Source: Bradyrhizobium sp. JYMT SZCCT0428 (GTDB taxonomy: Bacteria > Pseudomonadota > Alphaproteobacteria > Rhizobiales > Xanthobacteraceae). From it: 64,000 bases of DNA. The notes under the pieces are model-generated. The model made no database searches. It was not told the origin of the DNA and saw only the letters and a program-made list of their open reading frames with translations. Positions 38,710 through 46,683 of this stretch are shown here, in pieces (the first letter of the stretch is position 1; every line of letters starts with the position of its first letter). Made by a program: the position numbers and the translations under genes. The stretch covers positions 54,088 to 118,087 of the forward strand of contig NZ_JAFCLS010000028.1 in NCBI RefSeq assembly GCF_018131075.1, written 5' to 3'.

Positions 38710-38889
38710 ATGGCGCTCGGTCCCTATGCCTCCTTCATCGTGACGTCCTACGCGCTGGTCGCCGCTGTTGTCGCGATCCTGATTGCCTGGATCGCCATCG
38801 ATTTTCGCCGCCAGAAGGCGCGCCTGCGCGAGCTCGAGGCCAGCGGCATCACCAGGCGCTCCGGCCGCAGTGCGGCAGATATACGATGA
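38710..38889 (+). CDS. ccmD: Heme exporter protein CcmD
   Basis: A 59-aa single-span membrane protein of the CcmABCD complex. It reads MALGPYASFIVTSYALVAA then a hydrophobic segment and a basic tail (DFRRQKARLRELEASGI), the usual CcmD pattern. The ATG at 38710 follows ccmC by four bases; its stop overlaps the ccmG start (ATGA, 38886-38889). Confidence 0.92.
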   Translation: MALGPYASFIVTSYALVAAVVAILIAWIAIDFRRQKARLRELEASGITRRSGRSAADIR

Positions 38890-39482
38890 GCGGGCCGGCG
38901 GCATCTGACGCACCGCGGCAAAGCCGGCGCTGGCTGGTGGCGCTGCCACTGATCGGTTTCATGGCGGTGGCCGGGTTGTTCCTGCTGCGGCTGTACAGCG
39001 GTGATCCTTCCAAAATTCCATCCGCGCTGATCGGCCGCCCGGCGCCGCAGACCGCCCTGCCGGCGCTGGCAGGCCTGGTCGACAACGGCATCGCTATTCC
39101 CGGGCTGGACCCTTCGGCCTTCAAGGGCAAGGTCAGCGTCGTCAACGTCTGGGCGTCCTGGTGCGTGCCATGCCATGACGAGATGCCGCTACTCACTGCG
39201 CTGGCCAAGGACAAGCGGCTGCAGATCGTCGGCATCAACTACAAGGATTCGCCCGACAACGCCCGCCGCTTCCTCGGCCGCTACGGCAACCCGTTCAGCA
39301 TGGTCGGCGCCGACGGCAACGGCCGCGCCTCGATCGAATGGGGCGTCTATGGCGTGCCCGAGACCTTTGTGGTCGGCCGCGAAGGCACCATCGTCTACAA
39401 ACTGGTCGGGCCGATCACGCCGGCCAATGTCGATACCGTGCTGAAGGCGGAGATCGAGAAGGCGTTGAAGGCGGGTTCGTAA
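38886..39482 (+). CDS. ccmG: Thiol:disulfide interchange protein CcmG (DsbE/CycY)
   Basis: A membrane-anchored periplasmic thioredoxin (198 aa) that keeps apocytochrome c cysteines reduced for heme attachment. The anchor is at residues about 16-36 (WLVALPLIGFMAVAGLFLL). The redox pair is C93/C96 in WASWCVPCHDEMP. The CcmG-specific GVYGVPETFVVGREG segment with cis-Pro is present. It is the last gene of the operon. Confidence 0.95.
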   Translation: MSGPAASDAPRQSRRWLVALPLIGFMAVAGLFLLRLYSGDPSKIPSALIGRPAPQTALPALAGLVDNGIAIPGLDPSAFKGKVSVVNVWASWCVPCHDEMPLLTALAKDKRLQIVGINYKDSPDNARRFLGRYGNPFSMVGADGNGRASIEWGVYGVPETFVVGREGTIVYKLVGPITPANVDTVLKAEIEKALKAGS

Positions 39483-39489
39483 CGGCCGC

Positions 39490-39614
39490 CGTCATTCCGG
39501 GGCTCGCGAAGCGAGAGCCCGGAATCCATCTAGCAGCACGATCAGCTTCACGATGAATTCCGGGCTCGTGCTTCGCACGCCCTCAGATGCGCAATTGCGC
39601 ATCGGGGAATGACG
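39490..39614. repeat. Palindromic intergenic repeat, family G copy 1
   Basis: CGTCATTCCGGGGCTCGCGA at the left matches GGGGAATGACG at the right, and AGCCCGGAAT pairs with ATTCCGGGCT inside. A partial relative starts at 63906. It lies between ccmG and the next gene. Confidence 0.8.
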
Positions 39615-39727
39615 AGTTCAAATAATTTCCAGCTTTTATCTGCCGTTCATTTGCCGGCCATGGCGCCGCCACGAATTCGAAGCTAGCTTGATTGCGTTAC
39701 TTAAACCGTCCTTGGAGGGACACTTCT

Positions 39728-40087
39728 ATGCGTCATTTCACGCTCGCTTCTCTTCTCGCAACTGCGCTCACGGTCGGCCTGATGGCGGCAACCCCGTCGA
39801 TGGCCCAGACCGCGCAGCCGGCGACCAAATCCGACAGCAAGATGGCTCCCGCGCCGAAGGCCCAGGAGTCGAAGATGGCGCCGGCTCCGAAGGCCGATCT
39901 GCTCGACATCAATTCGGCGACGGTCGACCAGCTCGAGGCGCTGCCGGGGATCGGCAAGGCCTATTCCGCCAAGATCGTCGCCGGCCGTCCCTACAAGGGC
40001 AAGGACGATCTGGTGCACAAGAACATCGTCCCGCAGGCGACCTACGACAAGATCAAGGACCACGTGATCGCCAAGCAGAAGAGCTGA
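39728..40087 (+). CDS. Exported helix-hairpin-helix protein (ComEA-like)
   Basis: A 119-aa exported protein. The signal peptide covers about residues 1-26 (FTLASLLATALTVGLMAATPSMA). A Lys/Ala/Pro linker with a repeated KMAPAPKA unit follows. The C-terminal helix-hairpin-helix motif (LLDINSATVDQLEALPGIGK, then YSAKIVAGRPYKGKDDLV) is of the ComEA/DUF655 type, which bind DNA non-specifically. GGAGGGA before the ATG at 39728 is a strong ribosome site. A role in DNA uptake is not shown by any neighbour. Confidence 0.88.
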   Translation: MRHFTLASLLATALTVGLMAATPSMAQTAQPATKSDSKMAPAPKAQESKMAPAPKADLLDINSATVDQLEALPGIGKAYSAKIVAGRPYKGKDDLVHKNIVPQATYDKIKDHVIAKQKS

Positions 40088-40092
40088 TTTGC

Positions 40093-40232
40093 TCTCTTAC
40101 CTCTCCCCGCTTGCGGGGAGAGGTCGGATCGCCCTTGCGATCCGGGTGAGGGGGTACAGGTCCCTCGGCAATCTTTGCTCGGAGAGAGGCCCCTCACCCC
40201 AACCCTCTCCCCGCAAGCGCGGGGCGAGGGAG
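40093..40232. repeat. Palindromic intergenic repeat, family C copy 2
   Basis: CTTACCTCTCCCCGCTTGCG..GGTGAGGGGGTACAGGTCC is mirrored by CCCCTCACCCCAACCCTCTC..GCGAGGG. It is nearly the reverse complement of the element at 24950-25085. It lies between convergent genes. Confidence 0.9.
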
Positions 40233-40249
40233 CAGAGCGGCGCCAGACC

Positions 40250-40852
40250 CTAACCCTTCCTCACATCTCCCGCGTCCGCTTCGCTGGCTTCCAGCGAGGC
40301 CGGCTCCAGATGGTAGCGCTTGGTCAGCGGCATCTGGGCGATCGCAAAGATCATCGTCAGCGGAATCACGCCGAACGCCTTGAAGCCGACCCAGAAATCG
40401 GTCGACTGGGTACGCCAGATGAATTCGTTCAGAAGCGCCATCCCGAGGAAGAACAGCGCCCAGCGCAGGGTGAGGATGCGCCAGCCCTGCGGCGTCAGAT
40501 TGAACATCTGATCGAACATGATGGCGATAAAGGAGCGGCCGAACAGCAGGCCGCCGCCGAGGATCGCGGCGAACAGGCCGTAGATGATGGTCGGCTTGAC
40601 CTTGATGAAAGTCTCGTCGTGCAGCACCAGCGTCAGCGTGCCGAACACGATGACGATGACGCCGGTGACGATCGCCATCATGGGCACATGCTTCGTCACC
40701 ATATAGGACGCGATCATCGCCGCGATGATCGCCACCATGAACGCACCGGTGGCGACGAACAGACCGAATTTGGCGTTGGCGCCAAAGAACACGAGCAGCG
40801 GACCGAGTTCGGTCGCGAGCTTGAACAGCGGATGCGGCTGGGTCTTGTCCAT
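40250..40852 (-). CDS. ispZ: Inner membrane septation protein YciB/IspZ family
   Basis: A 200-aa polytopic protein of the YciB/IspZ (intracellular septation A) family, linked to envelope synthesis and division. Five to six hydrophobic segments are visible, and the family stretches PLLVFFGANAKFGLFVATGAF, TLTLVLHDETFIKVKPTIIY, LLFGRSF and LRWALFFLGMALLNEFIWR are clear. The start MDKTQPHPLFKLATELGP at 40852 lies one base after the ftsY stop, implying coupling. Confidence 0.92.
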   Translation of the reverse strand: MDKTQPHPLFKLATELGPLLVFFGANAKFGLFVATGAFMVAIIAAMIASYMVTKHVPMMAIVTGVIVIVFGTLTLVLHDETFIKVKPTIIYGLFAAILGGGLLFGRSFIAIMFDQMFNLTPQGWRILTLRWALFFLGMALLNEFIWRTQSTDFWVGFKAFGVIPLTMIFAIAQMPLTKRYHLEPASLEASEADAGDVRKG

Positions 40853-40853
40853 C

Positions 40854-41801
40854 TTAACTTTCGATCCCTGCAATCGCCTGCGCAAAATCCCGCGCGGTAA
40901 ACGGCGCCAGATCGTCGACGCCTTCGCCGACGCCGATGAAGTGCACCGGCAGTTTGAATTTCTCCGACAGCGCCACCAGGATGCCGCCCCGCGCGGTGCC
41001 GTCGAGCTTGGTCATCACAAGGCCGGTGACGCCTGCGGTACGATGAAAAGCCTCGACCTGCGACAGCGCATTTTGTCCCACCGTGGCGTCGAGCACCAGC
41101 AGCACCGCATGCGGGGCCGAGGCGTCGACCTTCTTGATGACGCGGACGACTTTTTCGAGCTCTTTCATCAGCTCGGCCTTGTTCTGCAATCGCCCGGCGG
41201 TGTCGATCAGCAGCACGTCGATCTTCTGCTCCTGCGCCGCCGTCAGCGCATTGAAGGCCAGGCTCGCCGAATCCGATCCCTGCGCGCCCGCGATCACAGG
41301 CGATTTGGTGCGCTCGCCCCAGACCTTCAACTGTTCGATCGCCGCGGCGCGGAACGTGTCGCCGGCCGCCAGCATCACCTTGCGGCCCTCGGCGCTGAGC
41401 TTCGCCGCCAGCTTGCCGATGGTGGTGGTCTTGCCGGAACCGTTGACGCCGATCACCAGGATGACGAACGGCTTTTGATTGGCATCGATCACCAGCGGCC
41501 TGGCCACCGGCGCCAGCACCTTCTCGACCTCGGTCGCGACCACCGCCTTGACCTCATCCGCCGAGATCGCCTTGTCGTAGCGGCCGGCGCCGACGGCGTC
41601 CGCGATCCGCACCGCCACTTCGGTGCCGAGATCGGCGCGCAGCAGCACATCCTCGATATCATCGAGCATGGCGCGGTCGAGCTTTCGCTTGGTGACGAGG
41701 TCGGCAACGGCTGACCCGATCGAACTCGAGGTTCGCTTCAGGCCGCTCGAAAGCCGCCGCCACCAGCTCAGTTTTGGAGTTCCGGGAGTGGTATCGCTCA
41801 T
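40854..41801 (-). CDS. ftsY: Signal recognition particle receptor FtsY
   Basis: The SRP receptor GTPase (315 aa) docks Ffh-bound ribosomes at the membrane. It has a short N-terminal part and the NG domain. GTPase motifs are GVNGSGKTTTIGKLA (P-loop), AGDTFRAAAIEQL, DTAGRLQNKAELM and TKLDGTARGG. There is no long acidic A domain, which is usual for alphaproteobacteria. Its partner ffh is in the same window at 48090. It is followed by ispZ; divergent from the pseudouridine synthase gene with 28 bp between. Confidence 0.96.
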   Translation of the reverse strand: MSDTTPGTPKLSWWRRLSSGLKRTSSSIGSAVADLVTKRKLDRAMLDDIEDVLLRADLGTEVAVRIADAVGAGRYDKAISADEVKAVVATEVEKVLAPVARPLVIDANQKPFVILVIGVNGSGKTTTIGKLAAKLSAEGRKVMLAAGDTFRAAAIEQLKVWGERTKSPVIAGAQGSDSASLAFNALTAAQEQKIDVLLIDTAGRLQNKAELMKELEKVVRVIKKVDASAPHAVLLVLDATVGQNALSQVEAFHRTAGVTGLVMTKLDGTARGGILVALSEKFKLPVHFIGVGEGVDDLAPFTARDFAQAIAGIES

Positions 41802-41829
41802 GTCGGACGTGTGTTAGCGGTTTCGCGCC

Positions 41830-42552
41830 ATGAACGAAAGCCACAACCAACCCATTGAAATTGCGGACCTGACCGCGGAAGAAATTCAGGCCCGGGTGCT
41901 CCACCGCGACGGGCTGATGCTGGTCATCGACAAGCCCTGCGGCCTGCCGGTGCATCGCGGCCCCAAGGGTGGCGCCAATTTGGAAACCTCGTTCGATGGC
42001 CTGCGATTCGGCCTGCCGCGGCCGCCGGTGCTGGCGCACCGCCTCGACAAGGACACGTCCGGCTGTCTCGTGCTGGGACGCCATCGCAAGGCCACGGCCT
42101 CGCTCGGCCTGCTGTTCAAGCACGGCAAGATCGGCAAGACCTATTGGGCCGTCGTCGAAGGCGGACCTGCCGAAGATGAAGGCACCATCGACATGGCGCT
42201 CGGCCGGCTCAACGTCGAGCGCGGTTGGTGGCAGAAGCCGGATCCGGATGGTCAAAAAGCCGTCACAAACTGGAAAGTGCGCGGCCGTGGCAATCGCCTC
42301 GCCTGGTTAGAGCTGGAACCGGTCACCGGCCGCACCCATCAATTGCGCGTGCACTCATCGGCCACGGGCTGGCCGATCGTCGGCGACAACATCTACGGCA
42401 ACGGCCCCCGCTTCGGCGAGCCGCGCCTGCATCTGCATTCCCGCGAGATCGTGATTCCGATTTCAAGGAACAAGGAACCGGTCCGCGTGGTCGCGCCGGC
42501 GCCGGAGCATATGCGCGAACGGCTCAGGGTGTGCGGCTGGAATGGGGAGTAG
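41830..42552 (+). CDS. RluA-family pseudouridine synthase
   Basis: A 240-aa rRNA or tRNA pseudouridine synthase of the RluA/RsuA superfamily. The catalytic Asp is D73 in AHRLDKDTSGCLVLGR. Also visible are VIDKPCGLPVHRG at the start and EPVTGRTHQLRVH in the second half. No S4 domain is present. The RNA target cannot be told from sequence. Start ATG at 41830. Confidence 0.9.
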   Translation: MNESHNQPIEIADLTAEEIQARVLHRDGLMLVIDKPCGLPVHRGPKGGANLETSFDGLRFGLPRPPVLAHRLDKDTSGCLVLGRHRKATASLGLLFKHGKIGKTYWAVVEGGPAEDEGTIDMALGRLNVERGWWQKPDPDGQKAVTNWKVRGRGNRLAWLELEPVTGRTHQLRVHSSATGWPIVGDNIYGNGPRFGEPRLHLHSREIVIPISRNKEPVRVVAPAPEHMRERLRVCGWNGE

Positions 42553-42560
42553 CCCCAACT

Positions 42561-42661
42561 CGTCATGGCCGCGCTTGACCCGGCCATCCACGTCTTTGCT
42601 GCTCATTTGCTGCTCAAGAGAAAGTAAGTCGTGGATGCCCGGGACAAGCCCGGGCATGACG
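42561..42661. repeat. Palindromic intergenic repeat, family A copy 3
   Basis: CGTCATGGCCGCGCTTGACC..CGGCCATCCACG is mirrored by CGTGGATGCCCGGGACAAGC..CGGGCATGACG. It lies between convergent genes and ends six bases before the mtaB stop. Confidence 0.9.
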
Positions 42662-42666
42662 GAGAG

Positions 42667-43932
42667 CTAAACCGTCAGCCGCGCGCCGTCATGTCCGATC
42701 ATCGTCAGCGCCTGCACCGCGCCCGGCGCTTCCCCTGCAATCGCCACCGGCAGAAAATGCTCCGTCCGGCCCTGCCTTCCGCTCTCGATCAACACCTGTC
42801 GCGTCGCACCGATTTCGGCCGCCAGCCGTTTCCGCAGCGCCGCCTCACCCGTCGCGCGCAAGCGCTTCGCACGTTCCTTGATAGCCTCGCCCGCGACCTG
42901 CGGCATCCGCGACGCCGGCGTGCCCGGACGTTTGGAATAGGGAAACACATGCAGGAAGGTGAGATCGCATTCTTCGACCAGATCCTGCGAACGCGTGAAC
43001 ATCTCTTCGGTCTCGGTCGGAAAGCCCGTGATGATATCCGCGCCGAGCGCGATGTCCGGCCGCAGCCGCCGCACCTGCGCGCAGAAGTCGATCGCATGGC
43101 CGCGCGAATGCCGGCGCTTCATACGTTTCAGAATCAGGTCGTCGCCGGACTGCAGCGACAGATGCAGATGCGGCATCAGGCGTTCATCGTCGCCGATGAC
43201 GTCGAGCAGGTCGCGATCGGCTTCGATGGAATCGATCGATGAAATCCGCAAACGCTTCAGTTCCGGCACATGCCGCAAAATCTGTTTTGTCAGCTGGCCG
43301 AGTTTTGGCGTGCCCGGCAGATCGGCGCCGTAGCTGGTGAGATCGACGCCGGTCAGCACGATTTCGGCATGACCACGCTCGACCAGCGTACGCACCTGAT
43401 CGACCACTGCGCCCATCGGCACCGAGCGTGAATTGCCGCGGCCGTAGGGGATGATGCAGAAAGTGCAGCGATGGTCGCAGCCGTTCTGCACCTGCACGAA
43501 CACCCGCGGCAGGCCGCTCTGAAACCCTTCCAGCAGATGCGGCCCCATCTCGGTGACCGCCATGATGTCGGCGACCGCGATCTTCTCGCTGGCCGCGATG
43601 CCGAAGCCGGAATCGAATGCCGCACGCGCGCTGCGCCAGGCCTCAAAGCGCATCTTCTCGTCATTGCCGACGACGCGATCGACTTCGATCATGCCGGCAA
43701 ACATTTCAGGCTGGGTCTGCGCCGCGCAGCCGGTGACGACGATGCGCGCATGGGGCCGCTCGCGCTTCAACCGCCGGATCGATTGCCGCGCCTGCGCCAC
43801 CGCCTCGTTGGTGACCGCGCAGCTGTTGATGACGATGGTATCGGAAAGGCCCGCGCTCTCGGCCTCGTGCCGGATCACTTCGGATTCAAAGGCGTTGAGG
43901 CGGCAGCCGAAGGTGAGGACGTCGACGCTCAT
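42667..43932 (-). CDS. mtaB: tRNA t6A37 methylthiotransferase MtaB
   Basis: A radical-SAM methylthiotransferase (421 aa) that turns t6A37 into ms2t6A37 in ANN-decoding tRNAs. N-terminal cluster cysteines are C10 (LTFGCRLNAFES), C38 (NSCAV) and C69 (TGCAAQ). The radical-SAM triad C152/C156/C159 is in QNGCDHRCTFCIIPYGRG. A C-terminal TRAM-like region is present. MSVDVLTFGCRLN at 43932 is the family start. The GCRLN signature and length favour MtaB over MiaB. It lies downstream of dapF, as in many alphaproteobacteria. Confidence 0.93.
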   Translation of the reverse strand: MSVDVLTFGCRLNAFESEVIRHEAESAGLSDTIVINSCAVTNEAVAQARQSIRRLKRERPHARIVVTGCAAQTQPEMFAGMIEVDRVVGNDEKMRFEAWRSARAAFDSGFGIAASEKIAVADIMAVTEMGPHLLEGFQSGLPRVFVQVQNGCDHRCTFCIIPYGRGNSRSVPMGAVVDQVRTLVERGHAEIVLTGVDLTSYGADLPGTPKLGQLTKQILRHVPELKRLRISSIDSIEADRDLLDVIGDDERLMPHLHLSLQSGDDLILKRMKRRHSRGHAIDFCAQVRRLRPDIALGADIITGFPTETEEMFTRSQDLVEECDLTFLHVFPYSKRPGTPASRMPQVAGEAIKERAKRLRATGEAALRKRLAAEIGATRQVLIESGRQGRTEHFLPVAIAGEAPGAVQALTMIGHDGARLTV

Positions 43933-43950
43933 CGAATTGTTTTTCGTTTG

Positions 43951-44022
43951 AGCATGATCTCCGAGCAAACGCGTTCCGCGTTTGTCGAGGGAAAACCGCT
44001 TCACACTTTTCCGGATCATGCT
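43951..44022. repeat. Palindromic repeat, family F copy 2
   Basis: AGCATGATC at the left and GGATCATGCT at the right are inverted, with AAACGCG/CGCGTTT inside. It lies between dapF and mtaB and abuts the dapF stop codon. Confidence 0.85.
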
Positions 44023-44894
44023 CAGGCGACGCTGGCGAACAGCGCCGGATCAAAGCGGCCTTCATATTCGAACGTTGCCGTGCCGGTCATCAGCACATGG
44101 TCGTCGCGCTCGCGCCATTCGATCGAGAGCTTGCCGCCCGGCAGCGACAATTCGACGATGCGATTGGTGCGCTTCAGCCGTGCCGCCGCAACCGCGGTGG
44201 CGCAGGCGGCCGAACCGCAGGCCCTGGTCAGGCCGGCGCCGCGCTCCCAGGTGCGCATCGTGATGTGGTCGCGATCGACGATATGGGCGAGCGTGATGTT
44301 GGCGCGATCGGGGAAAATCGGGTGATTTTCCAACAGCGGCCCGAAACGCTCGAGGTCGTAGGCGTCGACGTCGTCGACCCAGAAGATCGCGTGCGGATTG
44401 CCCATGTTGACGACCGACGGCGAATGCAGGATCGGTGCGTCGATCGGCCCGACTTGCAGTTCGATGTAACGCGTGTCGCGAAACTCTTCGGCGAGCGGAA
44501 TTTCCTGCCAGCCGAATTTTGGCGCGCCCATGTCGACCGTGTAGAGATCGGGCTGCGGCCCCTGCCAGCAATTGAGCAGACCCGAGCGGGTCTCGAAGGT
44601 CACCGCCGTCTGGCCGGTTTTCTCGAACAGCCGCCGCACCACGCAGCGCATGCCGTTGCCGCAGGCGCCGGCTTCCGAGCCGTCATTGTTGTAGATGCGG
44701 ATAAAGGCCTCGGTGCCGTCCAGCCGCGGCGGCTGCAATACCATCAACTGGTCATAGGGCACGCCGGCGGGCGAGGCGACGGCGCGCGCTTCTTCCGCCG
44801 TCACCTTGGCCGGCTTGTCGCGCAGATCGACCACGACGATCTCGTTGCCGATACCGTTCATCTTGGCGAATGCGTGATTGGCCAGCGCGCTCAT
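44022..44894 (-). CDS. dapF: Diaminopimelate epimerase
   Basis: A 290-aa PLP-independent racemase converting LL- to meso-diaminopimelate for lysine and peptidoglycan. The two catalytic cysteines are C78 (SEAGACGNGMRCV) and C226 (GAGLTRACGSAACATA). The start MSALANHAFAKMNGIGNE at 44894 matches the family; a longer frame upstream does not. It is followed by mtaB after a palindromic repeat. Confidence 0.96.
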   Translation of the reverse strand: MSALANHAFAKMNGIGNEIVVVDLRDKPAKVTAEEARAVASPAGVPYDQLMVLQPPRLDGTEAFIRIYNNDGSEAGACGNGMRCVVRRLFEKTGQTAVTFETRSGLLNCWQGPQPDLYTVDMGAPKFGWQEIPLAEEFRDTRYIELQVGPIDAPILHSPSVVNMGNPHAIFWVDDVDAYDLERFGPLLENHPIFPDRANITLAHIVDRDHITMRTWERGAGLTRACGSAACATAVAAARLKRTNRIVELSLPGGKLSIEWRERDDHVLMTGTATFEYEGRFDPALFASVA

Positions 44895-45075
44895 GGAATT
44901 TCCCAATTTCTGCCTGCTTATATGGCGAATGGTGGCCGATTGCCTAGTGTGCAGGGGTGCATGACGCATCTGTCATGGGACGAAGGCGGACCTTGCATGT
45001 TAGGGATGGCGGCGCTTTGTGGTCGTGAGCGGGAACATGCCGCGACCGCCTGGGGATGGATGGAGAATGCCTGAA

Positions 45076-45840
45076 ATGAACCGTATCAGCCGTTTCCGCT
45101 CGGCCATGGCCGCGCTGGTCCCGATGGTAGCAATCGCATTGGGCGGCCCTGCGTTGGCGCAATCGCCGGCACCAGCCGCCTCGCCAACTGCCAGCCCCTC
45201 CGCGGCACCGGCGCCCGCCGCTTCCCCTGCCCCGGCGGAGACGCCTTCACCCGCGGCATCCGCGATCCCGGCACCGGGAACCTCCCCCGCGCCGGTGGCA
45301 AGCCCGTCGGTTGTCCCCTCACCGCCACCCGCGGCCGCCCAGACGCCGGCCACGCCCCCTGCCGCGACCGTTCAGACCGCCGATCCCTTTGGCGAGCAGT
45401 TCACGCTGGAGCCCAGGAAGGTGGTGGTCATGAAGGGTACCGCCAATTGGGACTCGGCATTCGACACGCTTATCGATTCGTTCAAGGCGCTGAATGCGCT
45501 GCTCGACAAGCAGGGCATCAAGGCCGCCGGCAATTCGATGATCGTCTACACCTCGACCGACGACAGCGGCTTTACGTTCCTGGCCGAAATTCCAGTCGAC
45601 CAGGAGCCGAAGAACCTGACCAAGGACATGAGCATCGGCAAATCGCCCGAGGGCAAAGCCCTGAAGTTTGTCCATCGCGGCTCCTACGACAACATGGACA
45701 ACACCTATGAGGCGATCACCAATCACCTCGACGACAAGAAACTTGAAGCAAAAGACACCTTCGTCGAGGAGTACATCACCGATCCCTTGAAGACCGCAGA
45801 GGACAAGCTGGTGATCAACGTCTATGTGCCACTGAAGTGA
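45076..45840 (+). CDS. Exported GyrI-like (effector-binding fold) protein with Pro/Ala linker
   Basis: A 254-aa secreted protein. A signal peptide spans about residues 1-29 (AALVPMVAIALGGPALAQ). Next comes about 75 residues of low-complexity Pro/Ala/Ser (SPAPAASPTASPSAAPAPAA pattern) and then a GyrI-like/AraC effector-binding domain (residues about 110-254: RKVVVMKGTANWDSAF, FTFLAEIPVD, KFVHRGSYDNMDNTYEAITNHL, FVEEYITDP). This fold usually binds small molecules. GGAG ten bases before the ATG at 45076 favours it over an ATG at 45067. It is six bases from the next gene and likely co-transcribed. Confidence 0.82.
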   Translation: MNRISRFRSAMAALVPMVAIALGGPALAQSPAPAASPTASPSAAPAPAASPAPAETPSPAASAIPAPGTSPAPVASPSVVPSPPPAAAQTPATPPAATVQTADPFGEQFTLEPRKVVVMKGTANWDSAFDTLIDSFKALNALLDKQGIKAAGNSMIVYTSTDDSGFTFLAEIPVDQEPKNLTKDMSIGKSPEGKALKFVHRGSYDNMDNTYEAITNHLDDKKLEAKDTFVEEYITDPLKTAEDKLVINVYVPLK

Positions 45841-45845
45841 GAGAC

Positions 45846-46547
45846 ATGAAGCATCCGCTCGCGTTTGTTATCGCCACAGCCGTGCTGGTGGCCACGCCCG
45901 CATTGGCCCAGACGGTGCCGCCGCCAGCCATCTCCGTGACCGGCGAAGCCAATGTGTCGGTGCCGCCGGATCTGGCGCAGATCGATGGCGGTGTTGCCAC
46001 CGACGCCAAGACCGCGCGGGAGGCGTCCGACGCCAACAACGCGGCGATGGGCAAGGTGCTGCTGGCGCTGAAAGGTGCCGGGATCGACGAAAAGGATTAC
46101 CAGACCTCGCGGCTGTCGCTGCAACCGCAATATGCGACCTCGTCCAAAACCGCGGAGCGGCCAGGCGTCGTTGGGTTCCGCGCCAGCAACCGCGTCACGA
46201 TCAAGATCCGCGATGTGACCAAGGTCGCAAGCGTGATCGACGTGCTGGTCGGCGCCGGCGCCAACGAGATCGGCGGCATCAATTTCATCGTAACGCAGCC
46301 GTCCAAGCACCTGGACGAGGCCCGCGAGAAGGCGATCGCGGACGCGCGCCGCAAGGCCGATATCTATGCGAAGGCCGCCGGCGTCACGCTCGGCGAGCCG
46401 ATCAGCATTTCCGAGGAGGGCGCGGCCGTCCCGGTGTTCCGCAGCAAGGTGGCAGCGCCGATGGCCGTCGGCGCGCCGGTGGCGCAAGGCGAAGAGACGC
46501 TATCGGTTTCGGTGAGCGTGTCCTGGGCGATCAAGCCCGCGCAGTAA
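45846..46547 (+). CDS. Exported SIMPL-domain (DUF541) protein
   Basis: A 233-aa periplasmic protein of the SIMPL/YggE family. Signal peptide residues 1-21 (HPLAFVIATAVLVATPALAQ). The domain follows with ISVTGEANVSVPPDLAQIDGGV, IDEKDYQTSRLSLQPQY and the C-terminal AREKAIADARRKADIYAKAAGV. E. coli YggE affects oxidative stress, but the biochemical role is unknown. The ATG at 45846 is chosen; a GTG at 45837 overlaps the preceding stop. Confidence 0.9.
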   Translation: MKHPLAFVIATAVLVATPALAQTVPPPAISVTGEANVSVPPDLAQIDGGVATDAKTAREASDANNAAMGKVLLALKGAGIDEKDYQTSRLSLQPQYATSSKTAERPGVVGFRASNRVTIKIRDVTKVASVIDVLVGAGANEIGGINFIVTQPSKHLDEAREKAIADARRKADIYAKAAGVTLGEPISISEEGAAVPVFRSKVAAPMAVGAPVAQGEETLSVSVSVSWAIKPAQ

Positions 46548-46555
46548 AATGCGAT

Positions 46556-46678
46556 GTCGTCCCTGCGAACGCAGGGACCCATAGCCACCGATGCCAATTA
46601 CTGAAAATGGCTGGAGCCACAGCTCGGCATAATCTCGTCTTGCTGTGGTTATGGGTCCCTGCGTTCGCAGGGACGACA
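46556..46678. repeat. Palindromic intergenic repeat, family E
   Basis: TGTCGTCCCTGCGAACGCAG..GGACCCATA is mirrored by TATGGGTCCCTGCGTTCGCA..GGGACGACA around a centre of about 60 bases. Each arm is itself a hairpin. It lies between convergent genes. Confidence 0.92.
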
Positions 46679-46683
46679 AGACG

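Noticed and set aside
46556..46678. Family E repeat as a terminator
   Set aside because: Arms are 30 bases long with a 60-base centre and no T run; better explained as a repeat, although it may stop transcription incidentally.
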